A stretch of 45,575 bases of DNA, taken from the NCBI GenBank assembly GCA_007131745.1, contig SLPX01000169.1, positions 1 to 45,575 of the forward strand, read 5' to 3'. This document shows, piece after piece, positions 34,732 to 43,091 of the stretch (position 1 is the first letter of the stretch; each line of letters opens with the position of its first letter). Source of the DNA: Myxococcales bacterium. Lineage in GTDB: Bacteria; Myxococcota; Polyangia; HGW-17; SLPX01. Made by a program: the position numbers and the translations under genes. The notes below the pieces were generated by a model. The model saw only the letters and a program-made list of their open reading frames with translations, made no database searches and was not told where the DNA came from.

Positions 34732-35004
34732 ATGAAAGAAGCTTTGGGATTGATAGAAACAAAGGGTTTTGTACCTGCAATCGAAGCAGCGGATGCAATG
34801 GTCAAAGCAGCGAAAGTTACTTTAACGGGACGCAATTTCGTAGGCGGCGGCTTTGTCACCGTGGCTGTAAGAGGCGACGTTGGCGCAGTAAAAGCAGCGG
34901 TCGAAGCCGGAGCCGAGGCAGCACGAAGAGTCGGCGAACTCACTTCGGTTCACGTGATTCCCAGACCCCACGACGAAGTGGAGACAATTCTTCCGACTTC
35001 CTAG
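34732..35004 (+). CDS. BMC-H hexameric shell protein, copy 2
   Basis: 90 residues, ATG with cggagg upstream. It differs from copy 1 mainly around the pore approach ([13 protein letters not shown] against [13 protein letters not shown]) and by lacking the basic C-terminal tail. The pore residues GGG are conserved. The change from a charged to an aromatic residue next to the pore could alter metabolite selectivity. Confidence 0.96.
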   Translation: MKEALGLIETKGFVPAIEAADAMVKAAKVTLTGRNFVGGGFVTVAVRGDVGAVKAAVEAGAEAARRVGELTSVHVIPRPHDEVETILPTS

Positions 35005-35076
35005 TGTCCGCAGAATGAATGCATATTAGCCCGGTGACGTCGTTTGCCGTTGCCCGGTATATGCTTGGAGGTTTTT

Positions 35077-36597
35077 ATGGGATCTGACGACATGATCAAA
35101 GAGATCGTGGACAGGGTTATCAAGAAACTGGATGAAACCGGAGAGGCCCTACCTTTCCGGCGAGAATCCTCCGTGCACCGTGTCGACACGAAGTTTTCTT
35201 CGCACGAAACTTCATGCCTTGTGATTTTTACGGCCGGAGACGGCCGCTTGGATGAAGTCTACCGGCAGTTGAGCCTGCTTTCGCGGAAATACGAAAAAGT
35301 GAAGATTTTCTTATCTCCATCCGCAAAACACGTCGTGGATATTCCGACGATCCGGAGGGGTTGTCCCAACATGTCCTTACTGCCCGACAGGGTGACTCAC
35401 GAAATGCGTGAATTGATCGAAAGATGTAAAGGGGTCTATTTTCCCAACTTGACGTTGAGCACGGCTTCCAAAATATCTTTCCTGGACGGCGACAGCGCCG
35501 CCTCACTGATGGGCATTTTTGCGTTGATGCTTTCCAAGCCGGTGATTGCGGCGGTCAATTCACTATACGGAGCGAGGGACGACTATCCACAGGTTCCGGA
35601 TGGATTTAAAAACCGGGTAAACAAAATCCTTAAAAACCTCGAAGAATTGGGCGTTGTACTTGTTGACATATCTTCGCTTGCTGCTGAGCAGGAAACCAAC
35701 CTGACCATTTCGAAAAAGCTCAACGTTGAAAACCGTTTTCAGGCCGGAACATCCTCAACGCAAACCGCTATCATACCGGGATCTTATTCGGAAACTGCAT
35801 GCTCTGAAAACCCGGACGACTGCGCCAACTGCGGCCGATGCGCTGAAATGAATCAGCAAGCCGTGCTAAACGTGGTCACATCCGGCGCGGACAGAATCGG
35901 GGCGACACCCGGCACAAAGGTAAATGACTCGCAAGTGGCCGGCATGATAGACCATACGCTCCTCAAGCCGGACGCAACCGAGGAGGAGATTCAGAAGCTT
36001 TGTGATGAAGCTCGCACATACAACTTCGCATCGGTCTGTGTGAATCCTTCCAACGTAGCGCTTGCGTCGCAACTTCTTCGATCCTCCGGAGTCAAAGTAT
36101 GTACGGTGATCGGGTTCCCTCTCGGCGCCACAACTCCAACAGCCAAGGCGATTGAATCTAGAGATGCGATTGCAAACGGCGCAACCGAATTGGACATGGT
36201 GATCAATGTCGGCGCACTCAAATCCGGAGACGATAATCTCGTACGGCGGGACATTGAATCAGTGGTGGAAGCGGCAAAAGGCCAGGCTATTGTCAAAGTG
36301 ATTCTTGAAACCGCACTGCTTTCCGACGAAGAAAAAGTGAAAGCGTGTCTCCTTGCAAAATTGGCCGGTGCTGATTTTGTCAAAACCTCGACCGGATTCG
36401 CTTCGGGCGGAGCAACCGCCGCGGACATAGCTTTGATGCGTGAAACCGTCGGCCCGGAAATGGGGGTCAAAGCTTCCGGTGGAATCAGGGATCTGGAAAC
36501 GGCTCGTAAGATGGTGGAAGCAGGTGCGGACAGAATAGGAGCATCGGCCTCCGTGGCCATTGCAAAAGGGGAGGCGACAGCGTCCGGAGGTTATTGA
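35077..36597 (+). CDS. deoC: Deoxyribose-phosphate aldolase fused to flavoprotein-like domain and four-Cys linker
   Basis: 506 residues from ATG 35077 (ggagg upstream), twice the usual DeoC length. Layout: encapsulation helix at about 4-20 ([17 protein letters not shown]); flavoprotein-like domain at about 45-225, homologous to the second gene of the operon; a linker with Cys242, Cys249, Cys252 and Cys255 (C-x6-C-x2-C-x2-C); and a DeoC TIM barrel from about 285. Barrel motifs are [24 protein letters not shown] (Asp373), the Schiff-base Lys436 in DFVKTSTGF and Lys465 in VKASGGIRD. It splits 2-deoxyribose-5-phosphate into acetaldehyde and glyceraldehyde-3-phosphate. Confidence 0.95.
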   Translation: MGSDDMIKEIVDRVIKKLDETGEALPFRRESSVHRVDTKFSSHETSCLVIFTAGDGRLDEVYRQLSLLSRKYEKVKIFLSPSAKHVVDIPTIRRGCPNMSLLPDRVTHEMRELIERCKGVYFPNLTLSTASKISFLDGDSAASLMGIFALMLSKPVIAAVNSLYGARDDYPQVPDGFKNRVNKILKNLEELGVVLVDISSLAAEQETNLTISKKLNVENRFQAGTSSTQTAIIPGSYSETACSENPDDCANCGRCAEMNQQAVLNVVTSGADRIGATPGTKVNDSQVAGMIDHTLLKPDATEEEIQKLCDEARTYNFASVCVNPSNVALASQLLRSSGVKVCTVIGFPLGATTPTAKAIESRDAIANGATELDMVINVGALKSGDDNLVRRDIESVVEAAKGQAIVKVILETALLSDEEKVKACLLAKLAGADFVKTSTGFASGGATAADIALMRETVGPEMGVKASGGIRDLETARKMVEAGADRIGASASVAIAKGEATASGGY

Positions 36598-36640
36598 TCC
36601 GACAGGGTACGACCCCCTACACGACCGGAGGCTTCAGCAA

Positions 36641-37396
36641 ATGATTCTGGAAGCAAAAGCAAGAAACGACATTGTCGAAACCGGACAACGCATCTGGATG
36701 AAGGGGTTTACAGCGGCCAATGACGGCAACATTTCGATTCGGCTGAATGAAGAAAAAATATTGATCACGCCCTCGGGTGTGAGCAAGGGATTCATGAATG
36801 CCGCCGACCTGCTTGTCTGCGATATGCAGGGAAAAGTTGTAAGTCATCACAACAGACCCGTAAAGCCGACAACCGAATTACCCATGCACCTGGAAATCTA
36901 TCAGCGGCGCAAAGACGTACACGCCATAGTGCATGCGCATCCACCCATGGCCACAGCGTTTGCAGCAGCGGGGCTTTCTTTGAAAGAGTGTCTACTCGCT
37001 GAAACCGCCATACTTTTGGGAGAAGTCCCGCTGGCGCCATACGCCACCCCCAGCACGCGGGAAGTTCCTCGCTCCATTCGGCCACTGTTGTCCGAATGCG
37101 ACGCAATACTACTTGCGAATCACGGCGCGGTTACTTATGCTAAAAGCCTTAGGGAAGCTCACTATAAAATGGAAACTCTGGAACACAGCGCAAAGGTGAC
37201 TTTTTTCGCCAGGCAGCTTGGAACGCCCACACCGCTGACCCGCAAAGAATTGGAAAAAATACAGGGCTTGAAAGAAACTGTATACGGTCTAAAGTCCCAG
37301 GCTGATGGGATCAAGGTAGATGCAAACCCCGGAAGCGAATCGACCCTTGTCGAAATAATCGTCGAAGAAGTGGTAAAAAGGCTGATCCAATCATGA
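36641..37396 (+). CDS. Class II aldolase (fuculose-phosphate-type) with C-terminal encapsulation peptide
   Basis: 251 residues from ATG 36641, which has ggagg 9 bases upstream; an upstream TTG at 36560 in frame is unlikely. Zinc and catalytic residues are in place: TTELPMH (Glu79), HAHPP (His98 and His100) and LLANHGAVT (His161). The enzyme should cleave a ketose-1-phosphate to dihydroxyacetone phosphate plus an aldehyde. The last 18 residues (STLVEIIVEEVVKRLIQS) after a Gly/Ser/Asp linker form an amphipathic helix, a C-terminal encapsulation peptide. The substrate could be fuculose-1-phosphate, rhamnulose-1-phosphate or 5-deoxyribulose-1-phosphate. Confidence 0.94.
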   Translation: MILEAKARNDIVETGQRIWMKGFTAANDGNISIRLNEEKILITPSGVSKGFMNAADLLVCDMQGKVVSHHNRPVKPTTELPMHLEIYQRRKDVHAIVHAHPPMATAFAAAGLSLKECLLAETAILLGEVPLAPYATPSTREVPRSIRPLLSECDAILLANHGAVTYAKSLREAHYKMETLEHSAKVTFFARQLGTPTPLTRKELEKIQGLKETVYGLKSQADGIKVDANPGSESTLVEIIVEEVVKRLIQS

Positions 37397-38994
37397 GCAA
37401 TTCGCTGCATGAAGAAGAAACGGTCATTACGAAAACTGAAAAGTCCGGAAGTAACAAACAAGAAATACTTTCGGAAATCCACGATTCCACTGATCAACTT
37501 CGCGATGTCGGCGACACCACGGACAAACTAAACAAAACCACCCTGGAAAAAACCGATCGGATGTCCACTAACATCGGCGAAAACACCCATGAACTCAGCG
37601 ATGTCGGCGACACCACCGACGAACTAGAAGAAATCACGCAGGAAAAAACCAATCGGATCTCGAGTGTCGGCGACACCACCGAGCAACATCACGATGTCGG
37701 CGACACCACCGACGAACTGGAAGAAATCACGCAGGAAAAAACCAATCGGATCTCGAGTGTCGGCGACACCACCGAGGAATTCAGCGATGTCACCAAATTA
37801 GATAAAAACACGGATCTGATTGAGGACGTAACTGGTCTTGCTGCACCCTCCCCATCGCCACCCGACAAAAACACAGTCACCTTACACGAAGAAAAGACTT
37901 TTCTGTTTGATGCGGGACAGCACTCTTTCCAGCCGCGTTCCAGTGATGAAACGTGCATTCAAGAGCAGATCCTTACTCATCAAAATACGTTCGCCCGAAA
38001 ATCCGGGAAAAAGCGGTACAAAAACCTGTGGCTCTTTCCGGCAATCTACTTTCCCATCTTGTTCATGATTGCAGCGTGGGTTTACACAAGTTCCTCCCAT
38101 ATCGGCGTCGTCGCTTGGATGTTTCTCATTTTTTCAACAATTGTAGGCATTAGCCTCACGGCCACATTCTATTTCGGCTGTCTTGGATGGACGATTCATC
38201 GCAACGCGAACAGAATTGAAACATGGATGGGGGTTTTTGTTCCCATCTTCAAACGGCGACGTTTTTTAGACCGCTTTTCTTCTCTTGTACTGGCGCCATA
38301 TGACAAGAACCGTTCAAAAGGTTTCGTGGTTTTTATTTCAACCAGGCCTCCCGGTGAATTCAGCAATCCTGAAAACAGAAATCCCATCAGATCTTTTTTT
38401 CACATTGTGCCGAATAATTCTAACCATGAAGACATCATCATCTCTCCAAGCAACTTCATCATGGGTTATCACCATGCCCTGAAAGGAGCAAGAACTGCCG
38501 CCGAATACCTTGGTTGGCCCATCGTCGATCTTTCAACCGGAACTCCATACATGAGAGAGCCCGAATCTTTCGACTCGACAATCATGGAAAAATGGAAATC
38601 CCTTGAAGACGGAGTCAAGACGCCTTGTCCACCCCCGAAAATGCATATTGTCTTTCGAAGAGTGAAAGAATCCGTCATGATGGGCAGGAAGTCCAAAGAA
38701 GGGGAAATTGTATGGGAAGTTGTCTTCTCCAAGAACAATCTCGTGGTTGAAGGGAGGAATTTTGACTTACAAGAAATTCAAGACATGGTGATGAACATTT
38801 CCCCTTTCGTTCATGACAGCGGAAGGATTGATGAAGGGCTTGTTTCAGGCATTCAAGTGTTCAGCAGCAGGGATTCAGCCTCCTTTGCCGAAGGACTTTC
38901 TCTTGAAGAAACAAAGTTTATTTTCGAGGGAATGCGCGCTGTTTTCCTCGGCGGCTCTATCAAAGAGATCTTCGGACCCGTTTTCGTAAAATAG
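37393..38994 (+). CDS. Unknown membrane protein with tandem-repeat N-terminus, coupled to the BMC operon
   Basis: 533 residues; ATG 37393 overlaps the aldolase stop by 4 bases. Residues about 30-140 consist of 31-residue repeats (core VGDTTDELEEITQEKTNRIS), predicted to be helical and hydrophilic. Two hydrophobic helices follow at about 220-265 (LFPAIYFPILFMIAAWVYTS and VGISLTATFYFGCLGWTI), then a cytoplasmic domain of about 260 residues with no family recognised. Translational coupling makes it the last gene of the operon, perhaps tethering or positioning the compartments, but no function can be assigned. Confidence 0.75.
   Translation: MSNSLHEEETVITKTEKSGSNKQEILSEIHDSTDQLRDVGDTTDKLNKTTLEKTDRMSTNIGENTHELSDVGDTTDELEEITQEKTNRISSVGDTTEQHHDVGDTTDELEEITQEKTNRISSVGDTTEEFSDVTKLDKNTDLIEDVTGLAAPSPSPPDKNTVTLHEEKTFLFDAGQHSFQPRSSDETCIQEQILTHQNTFARKSGKKRYKNLWLFPAIYFPILFMIAAWVYTSSSHIGVVAWMFLIFSTIVGISLTATFYFGCLGWTIHRNANRIETWMGVFVPIFKRRRFLDRFSSLVLAPYDKNRSKGFVVFISTRPPGEFSNPENRNPIRSFFHIVPNNSNHEDIIISPSNFIMGYHHALKGARTAAEYLGWPIVDLSTGTPYMREPESFDSTIMEKWKSLEDGVKTPCPPPKMHIVFRRVKESVMMGRKSKEGEIVWEVVFSKNNLVVEGRNFDLQEIQDMVMNISPFVHDSGRIDEGLVSGIQVFSSRDSASFAEGLSLEETKFIFEGMRAVFLGGSIKEIFGPVFVK
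37504..37785 (+). repeat. 93-base tandem repeat in the coupled membrane-protein gene
   Basis: Two units, 37600-37692 and 37693-37785, are nearly identical (gatgtcggcgacaccaccga core). A more diverged unit of 96 bases precedes them from 37504, and the next partial unit begins at 37786. The repeats are in frame and encode a 31-residue helix repeat. Near identity at DNA level suggests recent duplication. Confidence 0.9.
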
Positions 38995-39017
38995 AACATT
39001 ATAAAAAAAATCGTTCA

Positions 39018-39046
39018 GCCGAAACAAACAATTGTTCGTTTCCGGC
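39018..39046. terminator. Imperfect hairpin after the microcompartment operon
   Basis: The sequence gccgaaacaaacaa pairs with ttgttcgtttccggc, with one bulge and one mismatch, 23 bases after the last stop codon of the operon. No T-run follows, so an intrinsic terminator is only possible, or it may be an RNA-stability hairpin. Confidence 0.4.
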
Positions 39047-39109
39047 AAAATCCGATTCCCTCTTTTCAAGTCTTGACCTTGAGGCGGGGTTGGTCAAAAA
39101 ATTCCCTTA

Positions 39110-39862
39110 ATGCGGTTTTCAGTTCCATATCGAACGGCTTATCTCATCTGTATCGGTTTTTTGGTTCTTGCTTCCGGTCTCCTTGTTTTGATGGAAGGCG
39201 GTTCACGCATTTTTCCTACCGGGATATGGGTGACTACTTCGTCACGGCGAATCATCCTGGACGTTGTTATCACCTTGACGGCCGGTGGAACGGGATGGCT
39301 CGTATGTTCTTTTTATGGTTTCGGAAGTTTTGCAACCCAAGACAGCAAAAAGCCATTGCGCAGCATCCTTTTCACCGCCTCCGCGACCGGCGCGATAACC
39401 GGCATACTATTGATCTCCCTGGATTTGATATTGAGCAACCTGCATTACCGAGGTTCAATGCCTCATCCGCCGCCGGCGACCGCATTGTTGTCAACTCCTA
39501 TTGCAAGCGGAGTGCACGAACTCCTTTTTCGTCTTATTTTCTTAGGAGGAGGATGCGCTGTTTTGCAAAAAACCGGAATTAGCGTCGGCAAGTCGTCTTT
39601 TTGGTTTCTTGCATTTCTTTCCGTTGTTTCGGCTTTTTTCCTTTTTATTCCATTTCACGGGGCTGAATATGGAATCGAAAACATTTCAGATGTACCGGCT
39701 ATATTGATCTTTCATTATTTCCTTTTTTACGCGCTCACTGGATTGGTATGTGCCGCCATGTTTTACAGACACGGTTTCTTTGCTGCATGGGGAACGCATT
39801 TCACTGCCCTTTTTGTCTGGGATGTATTGTGGGGGCAAGTCTGGTGGAGATGTCTCTTCTGA
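39110..39862 (+). CDS. CPBP-like intramembrane protease family protein
   Basis: 250 residues with about seven hydrophobic segments. Three motifs resemble the CPBP (Abi/CAAX) intramembrane metalloprotease family: HELLFRLIFL near residue 143 (canonical EExxxR), FIPFHGAEYG (canonical FxxxH), and GTHFTALFVWDV (canonical HxxxN/D). The first catalytic Glu of the EE pair is replaced by His, so activity is uncertain. No Shine-Dalgarno precedes the ATG. It stands between the microcompartment operon and prfA, convergent with prfA. No partner gene is recognisable. Confidence 0.55.
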   Translation: MRFSVPYRTAYLICIGFLVLASGLLVLMEGGSRIFPTGIWVTTSSRRIILDVVITLTAGGTGWLVCSFYGFGSFATQDSKKPLRSILFTASATGAITGILLISLDLILSNLHYRGSMPHPPPATALLSTPIASGVHELLFRLIFLGGGCAVLQKTGISVGKSSFWFLAFLSVVSAFFLFIPFHGAEYGIENISDVPAILIFHYFLFYALTGLVCAAMFYRHGFFAAWGTHFTALFVWDVLWGQVWWRCLF

Positions 39863-39876
39863 ATACAGGGTGGGCG

Positions 39877-40959
39877 TTATTCCAGTTCATTCTTGAGGCG
39901 CCCGGCGCGATCGTGAGCCCTCAACGCCTGAACCAATTCCTGCAAATCACCGTCCAGCAATGAATTGAGATCATGTCGCGTCAAGCCTATTCGATGGTCG
40001 GTCATGCGGTCCTGCGGAAAATTATATGTGCGGATCTTTTCCGATCTGTCTCCGCTGCCAACAAAGCTTCTCCTCTTGTCCTGCTGCTCAGCATGCTGTT
40101 TTTCTCTTTCCAGGTCCAGCAGCCTCGTTCGAAGAATTTGAAGAGCCTTCGCCTTGTTTTTGTGCTGTGATTTTTCATCCTGGCAAATAACCACGAGGCC
40201 CGACGGAACATGCGTAACACGAACTGCACTGTCGGTTGTGTTTACGCTCTGGCCGCCCGGACCGGATGAACGATATACATCTATCCGGAGATCCTTGTCA
40301 TCTAGCTTGACATCCACATCCTGCGCTTCGGGAAGCACAGCGACCGTAGCCGCTGAAGTATGAATTCTACCTTGCGACTCGGTCACCGGAACCCGCTGAA
40401 CGCGATGAACACCTGATTCAAATTTCATTTCGCCGAAAACATTTTCGCCTGTAACCATAACCACCACTTCTTTGATCCCGCCGCTGTCGCTGTCGGAACG
40501 ACTCATCTCCTCTATCTTCCATCCTCTCCTCTCAGCGTAACGCAAGTACATCCTGTACAATTCAGCTGCAAAAAGCGTCGCTTCTTCTCCGCCGGTGCCC
40601 GCGCGGATTTCCAGCATGGTGTTTTTCGAATCATCCGGATCCCTTGGCACAAGCAGTTCCCTGACCCGGGCAGCAAGTCCCTCGGCCTTTGGTTCCAGGT
40701 TTTTCAACTCTTCCCTTGCCAAGTCTTTCATCTCGGGATCCGAATCATAAAGCAGTGCCTTGGCTTCCTCGATCTGCTCCATGGTTTTCTCGTATTCCAG
40801 ATAAACTTCAACAGGTTTCGACACGTCGGCTCTTTCACACGCCAGCTTGGTATATCGCTCGCGATCGTTCATAAGGGCCGGGTCGGAAAGGGCGGAATCC
40901 AGCTTTTCAAGATGTGCCACAAGTCCATTCAGCTTCTTTTTCAGTTCCGCGCTAAGCAT
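39877..40959 (-). CDS. prfA: Peptide chain release factor 1
   Basis: 360 residues, the usual length. The catalytic GGQ motif is in [20 protein letters not shown]. The stop-codon recognition loop of RF1 (PxT type) falls in the [18 protein letters not shown] segment and shows the RF1-type PVTE motif, distinguishing it from RF2. It terminates translation at UAA and UAG, and leaves UGA to RF2 and, here, to selenocysteine. It follows the DUF1385 gene with 33 bases between them, in the conserved rpmE-DUF1385-prfA order. Confidence 0.97.
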   Translation of the reverse strand: MLSAELKKKLNGLVAHLEKLDSALSDPALMNDRERYTKLACERADVSKPVEVYLEYEKTMEQIEEAKALLYDSDPEMKDLAREELKNLEPKAEGLAARVRELLVPRDPDDSKNTMLEIRAGTGGEEATLFAAELYRMYLRYAERRGWKIEEMSRSDSDSGGIKEVVVMVTGENVFGEMKFESGVHRVQRVPVTESQGRIHTSAATVAVLPEAQDVDVKLDDKDLRIDVYRSSGPGGQSVNTTDSAVRVTHVPSGLVVICQDEKSQHKNKAKALQILRTRLLDLEREKQHAEQQDKRRSFVGSGDRSEKIRTYNFPQDRMTDHRIGLTRHDLNSLLDGDLQELVQALRAHDRAGRLKNELE

Positions 40960-40992
40960 TGCAACCGTTCCCTGCAGATCCCTCTTCAGCCA

Positions 40993-42201
40993 TTAGGTCG
41001 TTTGCTCGTAGACTATCTCTTTGTACGAGTCAAAAACTTCGATGTTTCGCGTGTCGCTCCGAGATGTTGACGCATCACCGTTCGAGGATCGCCCTTCGGC
41101 CAAGGTGTTTTCCCGCCATAAAGTCTTGCGAAGCGCTGCCAACGCCACCGCCCTTTGTTCATCATCGGGTTCTCTTGTGGTCAACCGTTGAAGCCACAAG
41201 CCGGGAGCAACAACTATCATGGCCAACCGGCTGTTCTTCAATTTCCCGGACAATTTCAGCGCTTCATATGAAATCCCCGCAACCGGCAACATAAGAGGTA
41301 TCTTGACAAATACCTTGAGAACCTGATCAAGCACCCCGTGCTGAACCCAGGGCGTACGAAGCAGCGCGGCGAAAAGAAGTATGCTCACCAAAATCACAAT
41401 GAAAAGAAAAGAAGTCCCGCACCGGGGATGAAAACGGGAGTATGTTTTAGCCCGTTCCACCACCAGATCGTCATCAGCCTCATAGGCCGCAATGGATTGG
41501 TGTTCCGCGCCGTGATACATGTAGACGCGTCGAATCTCAGGCATAAACGATATCGCCGCCATGTAACCTACGACCATGAAAACCTTTATGACCCCATCAA
41601 CTATATGAAAAAGAAAGGTGTCGGTTTTCAAGCCCAACAACAATGAAAGCAGATGTGGAACTCCCACAAACAACGCTAGCGCCAGGGCGATGGATGCTGC
41701 GAATGTCAATCCTATCATAGGCCCCGACAATTCTCCCGATTCCTTTGATTCTTTTCCCGCTTTAAGAGAATCCGATTTTTTCGCCTGATGCCCTGACACA
41801 ATCCCGGTGCTGCCGGGTTTCACGGAATCACCGTCAACTTCGGGGCTCGAAGCGTTTTGGTTCGTTTCTTCCATTTGGGCGGCGGAAAAACTCAATGCCG
41901 AAAATCCGTTGACCAGGCTTTCAATCAGGACTATCGACCCGCGGAAAAAAGGCCACCTGAGAAACCTGAACTTGTTTTGGATGCTCCGCCACTCTGATTC
42001 CCTCACCACGATGCGCCCATCAGCCCTCCGGCAAGCCACGGCGAATGAATTTTCAGAGCGCATCATTACGCCCTCCAAAACCGCCTGCCCGCCGACTTTC
42101 GCCGGATCGGGCCGGACGGGCGCTTCATCATCCCCGCCCTGCGAGGAAGATTTCAACAGCGCCCCCGCCAGTCGGGGTAAATAAATCAGCGTGTTGAACA
42201 T
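40993..42201 (-). CDS. DUF1385 (YqhQ-like) membrane protein
   Basis: About 402 residues from ATG 42201 (the upstream extension to 42384 is not supported). The family signature VGGQAVLEGVMMRSENSFAV lies near residues 35-55, and HGAEHQSIAAYE and FHPRCGTSFL, both typical of DUF1385, appear later. Five or more hydrophobic segments place it in the membrane. The DUF1385-prfA neighbourhood, just below rpmE, is conserved across many bacteria. Its role is not established; a link to ribosome or membrane homeostasis is suggested only by synteny. Confidence 0.92.
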   Translation of the reverse strand: MFNTLIYLPRLAGALLKSSSQGGDDEAPVRPDPAKVGGQAVLEGVMMRSENSFAVACRRADGRIVVRESEWRSIQNKFRFLRWPFFRGSIVLIESLVNGFSALSFSAAQMEETNQNASSPEVDGDSVKPGSTGIVSGHQAKKSDSLKAGKESKESGELSGPMIGLTFAASIALALALFVGVPHLLSLLLGLKTDTFLFHIVDGVIKVFMVVGYMAAISFMPEIRRVYMYHGAEHQSIAAYEADDDLVVERAKTYSRFHPRCGTSFLFIVILVSILLFAALLRTPWVQHGVLDQVLKVFVKIPLMLPVAGISYEALKLSGKLKNSRLAMIVVAPGLWLQRLTTREPDDEQRAVALAALRKTLWRENTLAEGRSSNGDASTSRSDTRNIEVFDSYKEIVYEQTT

Positions 42202-42259
42202 TTTGATATTCTGCTGTTCTCGTATTCTCGGCGTGGCAAAAGGCTGGAGACGGAGCGAG

Positions 42260-42469
42260 TTATTGCTTGGTCTTTCGACCGTATTTCTTGTTGAACCTCT
42301 CCACTCTCCCGGCCGTATCCACGAGTTTCTGCTTCCCTGTGTAAAACGGATGACAATTAGAACAGATTTCCACATTGTAGTCACCGCGGGTAGAATAAGT
42401 TTCGTAAGCCTGACCGCAGGCGCATTTGATCGTTGCGCTCTTGTACACGGGATGAATTCCTTTTTTCAT
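42260..42469 (-). CDS. rpmE: 50S ribosomal protein L31
   Basis: 69 residues, full length. It is the zinc-binding type: C-x-C early ([16 protein letters not shown]) and [13 protein letters not shown] later provide the four-ligand site, and the C-terminus is [12 protein letters not shown]31 sits at the central protuberance bridging the subunits. It starts the conserved rpmE-DUF1385-prfA cluster, with 58 bases to the DUF1385 gene. Confidence 0.97.
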   Translation of the reverse strand: MKKGIHPVYKSATIKCACGQAYETYSTRGDYNVEICSNCHPFYTGKQKLVDTAGRVERFNKKYGRKTKQ

Positions 42470-42595
42470 GGCTCAAAGCCTCCTTTTAACTTGACCGGTG
42501 AAGTATGCTCGATTTTCGCCTCAGATCAAGCATAAAACTTCGCTCTGTTTTCGACGGGTTAATCGGTTTTTTGAGGATTCCCGTTTACTGCCGGG

Positions 42596-43045
42596 TCAAT
42601 AATCTTCCACGATTCCCTTGAACCCGAACACTCTCTCGACGACATATCTCCTTTTCACCAATCCCTTGCGAATCACAAGCGGAAACTTGATCTTCAACAC
42701 GTGCATTTCCATTTCATCGCCCTGCAATTCACTCGTAAGGTCCATTCCCATGCGAACCTGGGCAGGCAATTCATGAATATTTTCATCGTCCAGGGTTTCG
42801 AAATGCACATCCACGTCCGCGCTCCGAACTTCGAGCCCGAGAGCTTTCATCCTTTCCGAAACACGCTCGCGCACCATTTCGGATGTGAGCGTGCCGGTTC
42901 CCCTCACCATGTATATTCCATCCAACTTTTTTTCCGCTTCCGCGTGCGCCGAAGTCACCGCCGCTCTGGAGTAAATGTAGTAACCTGCAAAGACAACCAC
43001 CCCGGGAAGCAGAACGAACACAATGAATTTTACGGTACGAGACAT
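42596..43045 (-). CDS. Unknown single-pass membrane protein
   Basis: 149 residues with an N-terminal anchor at about residues 5-24 (VKFIVFVLLPGVVVFAGYYI) and a periplasmic domain of about 120 residues rich in charged residues (MVRERVSERMKALGLEVRSA). I do not recognise a family. gaagag upstream of the ATG supports the start. It is 46 bases downstream of the M3 peptidase gene and may be co-transcribed with it. Confidence 0.75.
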   Translation of the reverse strand: MSRTVKFIVFVLLPGVVVFAGYYIYSRAAVTSAHAEAEKKLDGIYMVRGTGTLTSEMVRERVSERMKALGLEVRSADVDVHFETLDDENIHELPAQVRMGMDLTSELQGDEMEMHVLKIKFPLVIRKGLVKRRYVVERVFGFKGIVEDY

Positions 43046-43091
43046 CGAATTTTCTCTTCAATCATCCAAAACTCCGATGAAAAAACCATGG

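Noticed and set aside
36560..36640. N-terminal extension of the class II aldolase from a TTG at 36560
   Set aside because: It would overlap the deoC end by 38 bases and lacks a ribosome-binding site, whereas ATG 36641 has ggagg at the right distance and fits the family's usual start.
37504..37785. Possible CRISPR array from repeated gatgtcggcgacaccaccga
   Set aside because: The repeats are adjacent 93-base units without unique spacers, in frame within a gene. They encode a protein repeat.
42202..42384. 61-residue N-terminal extension of the DUF1385 protein
   Set aside because: It overlaps the rpmE coding region and its composition is unlike the family; ATG 42201 begins the family-typical sequence.
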